Of a stretch of DNA of 64,000 nucleotides, positions 35,063 to 41,661 are shown piece after piece (within the stretch, counting starts at the first letter, position 1; every line of letters starts with the position of its first letter). The notes below the pieces were generated by a model. That model was not told the DNA's origin and did no database searches. It was given only the letters and a program-made list of their open reading frames with translations. A program made the position numbers and the translations under genes. The stretch is from an uncultured Acetatifactor sp. Lineage in GTDB: Bacteria > Bacillota > Clostridia > Lachnospirales > Lachnospiraceae. The stretch is taken from assembly GCA_910586485.1 (NCBI GenBank), contig CAJUIA010000005.1:91484-155483 (forward strand). Reading direction: 5' to 3'.

Positions 35063-35261
35063 GTATCAGTTCAGCCCCCAACAACCTGACGGTGCCAGCC
35101 GCTCGTTGTTCCCATTCGGACACGCTTGCGCTTGGGGCTCGACGTAACGGTACATAAGCAAGCACAGTACGCTTGCTAAGTACCGACGTCTTGCACAGTC
35201 CTCATTGAGAACAACGAGCGGCTGTCACCTGTTACACGCTTACGGGTGTCTGAACGATTAC
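35063..35261. repeat. MITE-like inverted-repeat element, copy A (199 bp)
   Basis: Ends are GTATCAGTTCAG and CTGAACGATTAC, imperfect inverted repeats. Inside, CAGCCGCTCGTTGTT (35096-35110) pairs perfectly with AACAACGAGCGGCTG (35210-35224), and a further inner stem joins CGGTAC and AGCAAGC with GCTTGCT and GTACCG. Left half matches copies B (55474-55547) and C (12265-12310). No reading frame; a non-autonomous mobile element or structured repeat. Confidence 0.7.
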
Positions 35262-35287
35262 ATGCCCTAAGGAAATCCATTTTTTAG

Positions 35288-35317
35288 TTGCTTTTCCCCG
35301 AACGGATATGATATAAT
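35288..35317 (+). promoter_or_regulatory. tRNA-Val promoter
   Basis: TTGCTT (35288-35293), 18-base spacer, TATAAT (35312-35317), 28 bases before the tRNA. Confidence 0.65.
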
Positions 35318-35345
35318 AGCTTTGTTCCGTTCCTGTTCACTTTAT

Positions 35346-35419
35346 GGAAGCATAGCTCAGCTGGGATGAGCGCTCGCCTGACTAGCGGGAGGCCAAGGGT
35401 TCGAGCCCCTTTGCTTCCA
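35346..35419 (+). tRNA. tRNA-Val (GAC)
   Basis: Full cloverleaf: acceptor GGAAGCA/TGCTTCC, D stem GCTC/GAGC, anticodon stem CTCGC/GCGGG with loop CTGACTA giving anticodon GAC, five-base variable loop, T stem AAGGG/CCCTT with loop TTCGAGC. The discriminator base is A35419; CCA is not encoded. GAC reads GUC/GUU valine codons. It stands alone, flanked by the inverted-repeat element. Confidence 0.95.
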
Positions 35420-35423
35420 TTTT

Positions 35424-37157
35424 TTATGCTATTTTATACAGCCAGACTCCCCAATAGCTTACTTCCGTCTCAAAATACCCCATAAATTCCAAGCCCATCT
35501 CACCTGCATTTAAAATCTCGCCGCAGGAAAAAAGATACTCGCAGCTTAAGTCTTTCAGCGCCTCCATATTAAGCTCTAGGTCCCGATAGACTAGATGACT
35601 GTCCTTTCCGATCATATACGCCGTTCCCGATTCCCCGTTAAAGAGATAGCAACGGCTGCCCCAGGTATCAAAATATACCGCCGTCTCAGGGCTCTTTTCC
35701 AGCTCCCTCTCTATTGCTTTACGAAATCTATGCTTATATTCCAAGGGATAATTATTGGAATAGCCATCCACAGTATAAAAGCCGTGCATCAGGGCCGGTG
35801 CAGGACTCATGCCCAGATGCACAATCCTGTAAGTACTCATATCCCGCCCAATGGCCCGTTCCAGCTCCTTCATCAAATCCTCCGCATACCAGCTCTCCCA
35901 GGAAATATAGCCGGTAATGCCGGAGCCGTTGTTGATCTGATTTACGTTCAGATAAAAATAGGAATTTACCTTTATTTCCTGCAGGACCGGCAGCAGTACC
36001 ACCAGCAGGACCACACTCTTCAAAACCTCTGCCCCCTTCAAAACCTTCCATAAAAAAGAGGAGCACAGTACAAATTCCAGATACCAGCCTGCAGGATACA
36101 GCCAGTACACCCGGTCCGGCTGAAAATAACGCAGAAAACCGCTGCAGGAATTCCTGAAATCCATCAGCGGAGCGGACCTGCAGATGCCGCAGAAAAAAGC
36201 AATCCCAATCAGCGTAACCAGCCCGGCAGCCGCCGCAATATATTGCTGTCTGATCTTTTTTTCCATCCTCCGAAACAGAAAAGCTCCTGCCGTCAGCATA
36301 ATCAGTATGGGAAGAATCAGAAACTTATGAAGAGACGTGGCATGTTGGCCGCTGTTTAATAGCATGTCCCAGACCGTATTCCAAAAAGGAGAGGCGCTGC
36401 TGATCTGCTCCACTCTGTGGCTCACGTAACTGCTCTTTCCCAGCAAAAGCTCCAAAAACAATCTGTGATTCACCGCAAGGTAAATCGCCAACAGCCATAA
36501 AAAGCCAAGGACAGGCAGCTTCGTCAGTCTATGCCTCACTGCCAGCAGCAAAATAGCCAGGGCCCAAAATCCAAGCGCCACATACCCTATCAATACAAGG
36601 TGCGTGGTAAGTCCGAAAAACAAAACCAGCAGGAAGCTTAAAGCTATGTGCTTCTTACGATACAGACACAGGAAACCGTACAGCAGCAGCGGCACTCCCA
36701 TAACGGACAAGCCGTAAACCGGCTGAATCGGAAGCATGGAAAAACAGGCCGCCGCCGTACAGGCAAGAATACTGCTGCCGGTAATTTCTTTTACGCAAAA
36801 ATACATTCCAAGGAAGCCGGATACAAATACGATCCCGTACTGTATCAAAAAAGCCGGAAATGCCGGAAATATCCGATACAAGGGAATAAAAAGAATCGCC
36901 GAGGGCTGCATACCGCTGACATTGACTCCCCCCAGCAGCTCCGGGAAGATCTCCGCGCCGGTCCCCAAATACCTGGCATTCAGCACATAGCTTAAAATGG
37001 TCTCATCCAGCTGATCGTGAATCGGAAAAACGCTTCCTTCCCTTAAAATGATAAAAGGTGCGAAGTTCACTGCCATAAGCAAAACCCCCAGAGGCCAAAG
37101 AGGAAGCCCATCCAGCCAGTCCACAAACCGATTCCCTTTTTCCCACAATGTCCTCAT
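35424..37157 (-). CDS. Large GT-C-like multi-pass membrane protein
   Basis: 577 residues, ATG after GGGAGGTGTGG. About 11-12 hydrophobic segments, then a soluble C-terminal part from about 390 (DGYSNNYPLEYKHRFRKAIERELE). The first loop after helix 1 has FPIHDQLDETILSYVLNARYLG, an acidic motif placed like the catalytic loop of GT-C glycosyltransferases. I do not recognise a named family with confidence. Role is probably in cell-surface glycan assembly. It runs toward the tRNA, ending 5 bases after it on the other strand, and lies between argC and the restriction-modification region. Confidence 0.7.
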   Translation of the reverse strand: MRTLWEKGNRFVDWLDGLPLWPLGVLLMAVNFAPFIILREGSVFPIHDQLDETILSYVLNARYLGTGAEIFPELLGGVNVSGMQPSAILFIPLYRIFPAFPAFLIQYGIVFVSGFLGMYFCVKEITGSSILACTAAACFSMLPIQPVYGLSVMGVPLLLYGFLCLYRKKHIALSFLLVLFFGLTTHLVLIGYVALGFWALAILLLAVRHRLTKLPVLGFLWLLAIYLAVNHRLFLELLLGKSSYVSHRVEQISSASPFWNTVWDMLLNSGQHATSLHKFLILPILIMLTAGAFLFRRMEKKIRQQYIAAAAGLVTLIGIAFFCGICRSAPLMDFRNSCSGFLRYFQPDRVYWLYPAGWYLEFVLCSSFLWKVLKGAEVLKSVVLLVVLLPVLQEIKVNSYFYLNVNQINNGSGITGYISWESWYAEDLMKELERAIGRDMSTYRIVHLGMSPAPALMHGFYTVDGYSNNYPLEYKHRFRKAIERELEKSPETAVYFDTWGSRCYLFNGESGTAYMIGKDSHLVYRDLELNMEALKDLSCEYLFSCGEILNAGEMGLEFMGYFETEVSYWGVWLYKIA

Positions 37158-37245
37158 CCTTCCACACCTCCCGCCATGCCGCCAACAACGGCAGTGCCGA
37201 CTTTGTCAACACAAACAATCCGTGAGAAAATCTTTTCGCCTTCTG

Positions 37246-38304
37246 CTACGGGAAGCACGGCACCAGCTCCAGACCTTCCGCCTCAGGCAGTCCAAACAAC
37301 AGATTCATGTTCTGCACTGCCTGGCCTGCCGCCCCCTTCACCAGATTGTCCAGGGCTCCCATCATAATAACGCGCCCGGTTCTTTTGTCGATGCAGAAAT
37401 TCACGTCCACATAATTGCTTCCTTCCACCCATTTTGTCTCCGGGCAGATCCCCGGCTCCAGCACACGGACAAATTTTTCTTTCTCAAAATATTTATTATA
37501 CGCCGCTCTGATCTCTTCTTCACCGGGCAGGCTTCCGTCCGCCTTTTTCCTAAGCGAAGCATACTCCGTCACCAGGATTCCCCTGTTCATGGGGACCAGA
37601 TGGGGCGTAAAGCTGACTGTCACGCTGCAGTTTCCCGCATAGCCCAGCTGTTCTTCAATTTCGGGAGTATGACGATGACTGGTCACTCCGTATGCCTTTA
37701 TGTTTTCATTGACCTCGCAGAACAGATTAGCCACCTTAGCCCCTCTGCCCGCCCCGGACGTACCGGACTTGGCATCTATAATCAGAGTGTCCACATCAAT
37801 CAGCCCTTCCTTTACCAACGGATAGGCCGTCAGAATGGAACAGGTGGTATAACAGCCCGGATTTGCCACAAGCCTGGTCTCTTTCTTAATTTCGTCCCGA
37901 TTAACCTCACAGAGGCCGTACACTGCCTCCGGAATAAACTGTGGAGACCTGTGTTCAATACCGTACCACTTTTCGTACACGCCCACATCCTTGATGCGGT
38001 AATCCGCCGACAGATCCACTATTTTTACTTTGGACAGGATCTCTTCGGTGAGAACTCCCGCCAGAAAGCCCTGAGGCGTAGCGGTAAAGATCACGTCCAC
38101 CTGCTCTGCCAGCTCCGTCAGATTATCGTCCCGGCAGACGTCCTCCACAATCCGGAACATATTTTGATATACCTCACAGTATTTCTTATCTATATAGCTC
38201 TTAGAGCCATACCACATAATCTTTACATCCCTGTGGCCCGCCAGAATTCTCACCAGCTCCCCGCCCGCGTATCCTGTCGCTCCGATAATACCAACCTTAA
38301 TCAT
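37246..38304 (-). CDS. argC: N-acetyl-gamma-glutamyl-phosphate reductase
   Basis: 352 residues, ATG after GGAGACAGGGAGT. NADPH-dependent step from N-acetylglutamyl phosphate to the semialdehyde. Rossmann motif VGIIGATGYAGGELVRIL, active cysteine in VANPGCYTTCSIL, SGTSGAGRGAK, and HRHTPEIEEQLG. Divergent from argG across a region with ARG-box-like sites. In many relatives argC directly precedes argJBD; here about 5 kb of unrelated genes separate them. Confidence 0.97.
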   Translation of the reverse strand: MIKVGIIGATGYAGGELVRILAGHRDVKIMWYGSKSYIDKKYCEVYQNMFRIVEDVCRDDNLTELAEQVDVIFTATPQGFLAGVLTEEILSKVKIVDLSADYRIKDVGVYEKWYGIEHRSPQFIPEAVYGLCEVNRDEIKKETRLVANPGCYTTCSILTAYPLVKEGLIDVDTLIIDAKSGTSGAGRGAKVANLFCEVNENIKAYGVTSHRHTPEIEEQLGYAGNCSVTVSFTPHLVPMNRGILVTEYASLRKKADGSLPGEEEIRAAYNKYFEKEKFVRVLEPGICPETKWVEGSNYVDVNFCIDKRTGRVIMMGALDNLVKGAAGQAVQNMNLLFGLPEAEGLELVPCFP

Positions 38305-38427
38305 ACTCCCTGTCTCCTGTCTTTCCTTCTCTTACGCCGGCAGTCTGTGAATTTATAAGACAAATTGTCAGATGCGGCCCATCGTACTTTTTAATCATAC
38401 CACTTTTTACGCAAATGTCCACTACTT

Positions 38428-38445
38428 TTTGTATTTTTATGCAAG
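38428..38445. promoter_or_regulatory. ARG-box-like operator
   Basis: TTTGTATTTTTATGCAAG closely resembles the reverse of the B. subtilis AhrC/ArgR consensus (CATGAATAAAAATGCAAG). It lies midway between argC and argG. A second weaker site with TGAAT and ATTCA halves is at 38483-38494, and more ATTCAT/TTGCAT halves run up to the argG promoter. Confidence 0.55.
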
Positions 38446-38524
38446 TCATCTCCCTATTTATACATTTTTCTGTATATCATCCTGAATTTATTCATATCTG
38501 CACTAAAATTATTCATAATTATAC

Positions 38525-38553
38525 TTGCATTTGTATATTTTCTGTTGTATAAT
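38525..38553 (+). promoter_or_regulatory. argG promoter
   Basis: TTGCAT (38525-38530), 17-base spacer, TATAAT (38548-38553). The -35 box overlaps an ARG-box-like half-site, fitting repression by ArgR. Confidence 0.7.
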
Positions 38554-38608
38554 AGCCCCAGAGAAAAAACAAGCGGTTATTATTTTATATTTTACGGAGG
38601 TATTGCTC

Positions 38609-39832
38609 ATGAAAGAAAAAGTAATTTTAGCTTATTCCGGCGGCCTGGACACCACCGCCATCATCCCCTGGCTCAAAGAAAATTTTGACTACGAAGTCAT
38701 CTGTGTCTGCATTGACTGCGGCCAGGCGGAAGAACTGGACGGCCTGGAAGAACGCGCCAAGTCCTGTGGGGCTTCCAAGCTGTACATCGAAAACGTTATT
38801 GATGAATTCTGCGACGAGTATGTAGTACCCTGTGTGCAGGCCGGCGCAGTATATGAAAACAAGTACCTGCTTGGTACTTCCATGGCAAGACCCCTGATCG
38901 CAAAAAAGCTGGTGGAAATTGCCCGCAAGGAAGGTGCTGCTGCCATCTGCCACGGTGCAACCGGCAAGGGCAACGATCAGATCCGCTTTGAATTGGGCAT
39001 CAAGGCGCTGGCTCCTGACATCAAGATCATTGCTGCCTGGAGAAATGACAAATGGACCATGGATTCCCGTGAATCTGAGATCGAATATTGCAAGGCCCAC
39101 GGAATTCACCTTCCTTTCTCCGCCGATTCCTCCTACAGCCGTGATCGAAATATCTGGCATATCAGCCATGAAGGTCTCGAATTGGAGGATCCTGCAAACG
39201 AGCCCAATTTTGAGCATCTGCTGGTACTGGGCACCACTCCGGAGAAAGCTCCCGAAGAGGGTGAATATGTAACCATGACATTCGAAAAGGGCGTTCCCAC
39301 CTCCGTCAACGGTAAAAAAATGAAGGTGTCCGAAATTATTACCACCCTCAACGAGCTTGGCGGAAAGCACGGCATCGGCATCATAGATATTGTGGAAAAC
39401 CGTGTAGTGGGAATGAAGTCCAGAGGCGTATATGAGACTCCCGGCGGCACTATCCTCATGGAGGCTCACCATCAGCTGGAAGAGTTGATTTTGGACCGGG
39501 ATACTTATGCTATGAAAAAGGAAATGGGCGGCCGCTTTGCCAGCCTGGTATACGAGGGAAAATGGTTTACCCCGTTACGGCTGGCGGAACAGGCATTTAT
39601 TGAGGAAACCCAGAAATATGTAACCGGCGAGGTAAAATTCAAGCTTTATAAGGGCAACATTATCAAGGCAGGAACCACCTCTCCCTATTCGCTTTACAAT
39701 GAAAGCATTGCCTCCTTCACCACGGGAGATCTGTATGATCATCATGATGCAGAGGGCTTTATCAATCTGTTTGGCCTCTCCTGCAAGGTGCGGGCAATGA
39801 AAATGCAGGAGCAGGGTGAAAATCTATTTTAA
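38609..39832 (+). CDS. argG: Argininosuccinate synthase
   Basis: 407 residues from the ATG at 38609, after ACGGAGGTATTGCTC. Joins citrulline and aspartate using ATP. N-terminal PP-loop VILAYSGGLDTTAIIPWL, then GCGASK-type segment, HGATGKGNDQIRFE, YSRDRNIWHISHEG, and the C-terminal YNESIASFTTGDLYDHHDAEGF. argH is not adjacent; a DUF1294 gene follows after 9 bases. Divergent from argC. Confidence 0.97.
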   Translation: MKEKVILAYSGGLDTTAIIPWLKENFDYEVICVCIDCGQAEELDGLEERAKSCGASKLYIENVIDEFCDEYVVPCVQAGAVYENKYLLGTSMARPLIAKKLVEIARKEGAAAICHGATGKGNDQIRFELGIKALAPDIKIIAAWRNDKWTMDSRESEIEYCKAHGIHLPFSADSSYSRDRNIWHISHEGLELEDPANEPNFEHLLVLGTTPEKAPEEGEYVTMTFEKGVPTSVNGKKMKVSEIITTLNELGGKHGIGIIDIVENRVVGMKSRGVYETPGGTILMEAHHQLEELILDRDTYAMKKEMGGRFASLVYEGKWFTPLRLAEQAFIEETQKYVTGEVKFKLYKGNIIKAGTTSPYSLYNESIASFTTGDLYDHHDAEGFINLFGLSCKVRAMKMQEQGENLF

Positions 39833-39841
39833 GGAGCCGTT

Positions 39842-40105
39842 ATGACCATCTTTTTGATCTATTATACGATCATTAATATTGCAGGCTTCGTCATCATGGG
39901 TGTAGACAAAAAAAGAGCCATCCGGGGTGCCTGGCGCATCTCGGAGGCTTCTTTATTTGCGACTGCGCTCTTAGGCGGAGCGCTGGGCTGCACCCTCGGT
40001 ATGCAGCATTTCCGGCATAAGACCAAACATTGGTATTTTAAATTGGGTATGCCCGCCATATTTCTGGTGCAGGCCGCTGCGATAGCTTTTTTTCTCTGGG
40101 AATGA
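39842..40105 (+). CDS. DUF1294 membrane protein
   Basis: 87 residues, ATG after AAGGAGCCGTT. Three hydrophobic segments. The family motif is clear: MGVDKKRAIRGAWRISE, then LLGGALGCTLGMQHFRHKTKHWYF. Function unknown. The short gap to argG suggests cotranscription, but DUF1294 genes occur in many contexts. Confidence 0.9.
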   Translation: MTIFLIYYTIINIAGFVIMGVDKKRAIRGAWRISEASLFATALLGGALGCTLGMQHFRHKTKHWYFKLGMPAIFLVQAAAIAFFLWE

Positions 40106-40176
40106 CCCTTATGCCGCAGTCGGGACATGCGCCATCCGGCATATTACAGCACCAAGTACAAGGTGCAGGCAGTACA

Positions 40177-40226
40177 ATGCGAAAAAGCACGCATATGAAA
40201 AAGCACGCATATGAAAAAGCACACAT
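40177..40226. repeat. 16-bp tandem repeat
   Basis: Three units of ATGAAAAAGCACGCAT type (the first with two extra bases, the third with one change). It lies about 70 bases after DUF1294. Each unit joins to the next through CATATG, so units could form small hairpins. Confidence 0.7.
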
Positions 40227-40236
40227 ATGCACATGT

Positions 40237-40275
40237 GAAGAAGCGCATCAATCTTTCCGATCAACGCGCTTCTTC
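40237..40275. terminator. Hairpin, possible argG-DUF1294 terminator
   Basis: Perfect 10-bp stem GAAGAAGCGC/GCGCTTCTTC with a 19-base loop, extended after a bulge by ACAT/ATGT. No T-run follows, so classical termination is uncertain. Confidence 0.4.
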
Positions 40276-40626
40276 ATGTCTGTTCGCTGTCCAATGGACT
40301 GTCCCTCCTTATGAAATTTCAGAAGTTTTCAGGTCTGCATTTTCTTCCATTTCTACCCTCAAGTCTTTCCACTTTTCCTTGTGTTATATACTGTAACATT
40401 CTGTCCTTTTAAAATTTTAGAAATATGTTACTGTCTGTAAGTGTACTCGTACTTGTTTCGCCTTACAGCTTAGTATGTTAAGCTGTATTTTATGGAAGTA
40501 ATGTTTTCCTCTCTCTGTTGTAAGTTCATTATAGTTTATCGAGCTTTATTTGTCAATACATTTTCGAAAATTATTTAAAATATTTTCTATTATTTGTTTT
40601 TATTCTTTTATTGTCTGAATTTATCA

Positions 40627-40660
40627 GCCGCCGGATCCTCTTACTCTGAAGTCCGGCGGC
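40627..40660 (-). terminator. GC-rich hairpin after the small membrane protein genes
   Basis: GCCGCCGGA (40627-40635) pairs perfectly with TCCGGCGGC (40652-40660). It lies 13 bases past the stop of the lower 47-residue gene on the minus strand. The following minus-strand sequence is A-rich, not T-rich. Confidence 0.45.
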
Positions 40661-40673
40661 CTATTTCAAATTC

Positions 40674-40817
40674 CTAATCAAACATTGAAATACCGTGTTT
40701 CACCTTACGGAACAGTTTATGGAAAATTACCGCAAACAATGAAACCAGAATATACATGGTAGACAGAAACCCAGCTGCCCCTCCGATCACAACCAAAATC
40801 CACAATCCGACACTCAT
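40674..40817 (-). CDS. 47-residue membrane protein, lower gene of a pair
   Basis: Small gene not long enough for usual cut-offs: ATG at 40817, stop TAG. The start overlaps the stop of the upper gene (ATGA) and follows AAGGAGGGAGAAG inside it, so translation is surely coupled. Sequence begins MSVGLWILVVIGGAAGFLST; residues about 4-32 are hydrophobic (one long or two short helices with a GGAAG turn), followed by a basic HKLFRKVKH tail. I do not recognise a family. Clean ribosome site, overlap and hydrophobic pattern argue for a real gene. Confidence 0.75.
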   Translation of the reverse strand: MSVGLWILVVIGGAAGFLSTMYILVSLFAVIFHKLFRKVKHGISMFD

Positions 40818-40957
40818 GCCTCTTCTCCCTCCTTCTCTCCGGTATCCGTACCCTGTCCAGACGAATTTTTACTTCCTCCGAATTCATAAATACAGCCTAA
40901 AATGCCACCGCCTACGGCAATAACCAAAATCAATATAAAAACAATTTTTTCTACCAT
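40814..40957 (-). CDS. 47-residue membrane protein, upper gene of a pair
   Basis: ATG at 40957 after GGAGGATTTCATT, stop TGA overlapping the next start. Also exactly 47 residues. Begins MVEKIVFILILVIAVGGG; one membrane helix (about 5-23) with ILGC at 19-22 that could be a weak lipobox, then a hydrophilic acidic tail (SSGQGTDTGEKEGEEA). Upper gene acidic, lower gene basic, suggesting the two proteins meet in the membrane (inference). No family recognised. A 134-residue membrane protein gene lies 180 bases upstream on the same strand. Confidence 0.75.
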   Translation of the reverse strand: MVEKIVFILILVIAVGGGILGCIYEFGGSKNSSGQGTDTGEKEGEEA

Positions 40958-41137
40958 AATGAAATCCTCCGACTCTTAACATTCCGCACAGGACAGATCA
41001 TTAAGCACGCAAAGAAAACGTCTGTGTACCCGAAACAGACACTTCCGAAAGACAAATTTTTGCATGCAGAATAAACGTTTGACTGCTCAGACAAAATACC
41101 GGCACAAACGTTTCAAACAGATTTGCATGTGGCAATA

Positions 41138-41542
41138 TTATTTTTTTCCGTCTTTATGGTGAATATAATCCAGAGTTCTGCGTTCATACTGATTTTCGCA
41201 GGCCTCACAGGAAGGGAGAAGCCTCTCCCTGATCAGAAGATACAGAAGCAGCAGCGCCGGAATCAGAAACAGCGTTGCCCAATATCCCGGCTTCATTCCC
41301 GCCAGGGAACGATGGGCAGAGCAAAAGGCCGTAACATTCTCCAACTGGCCTTCAACTCTGTTATCACGGAAGATAACCGCTTTCTGGCCTCCGCTGATTT
41401 TTTGAAGACTCACCGTCCCAAAATCAGGGTCCGCTAAAGAGGAATCCACGGAAATCTCTTCTCTGTGCATCCCGGCAAAGATAAGAATGAATATCACAAA
41501 CAGGCACGTTAGTCTCTGTGTCCCTGTATATCTTTTCTTCAC
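41138..41542 (-). CDS. Hypothetical membrane protein
   Basis: 134 residues from a GTG at 41542 with GAGGGGCAAAAGGGAA upstream. Helix or signal about 10-25 (LTCLFVIFILIFAGM), an outer domain of about 60 residues with no motif I recognise (FGTVSLQKISGGQKAVIFRDN), a second helix about 88-105 (YWATLFLIPALLLLYLLI), then a short basic and His-rich cytoplasmic tail with a CEAC pair. Lies upstream of the two 47-residue membrane protein genes. The CxxC could bind metal or form a disulphide. Function unknown. Confidence 0.65.
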   Translation of the reverse strand: MKKRYTGTQRLTCLFVIFILIFAGMHREEISVDSSLADPDFGTVSLQKISGGQKAVIFRDNRVEGQLENVTAFCSAHRSLAGMKPGYWATLFLIPALLLLYLLIRERLLPSCEACENQYERRTLDYIHHKDGKK

Positions 41543-41661
41543 TTCCCTTTTGCCCCTCTTTCAGCCGTCTTGATCTATTACACTGCCAGATAACTATAGC
41601 AGATTTGCGGGGCTTTTGCAAGCCCCGCTGCACCTTGACATGGGCCGAGCGGAACCGCTCC

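Larger units (their letters stand above)
40106..40673. other. 568-bp intergenic region without a convincing gene
   Basis: Holds the 16-bp tandem repeat at 40177-40226, a hairpin at 40237-40275, about 300 bases of A/T-rich sequence, and a GC hairpin at 40627-40660. Short plus-strand reading frames through the tandem repeat have no ribosome site and no recognisable product. Confidence 0.6.

Noticed and set aside
34465..35261. Integrative element with an attachment site in the tRNA-Val gene
   Set aside because: No integrase gene and no second copy of the tRNA 3' end was found on either side.
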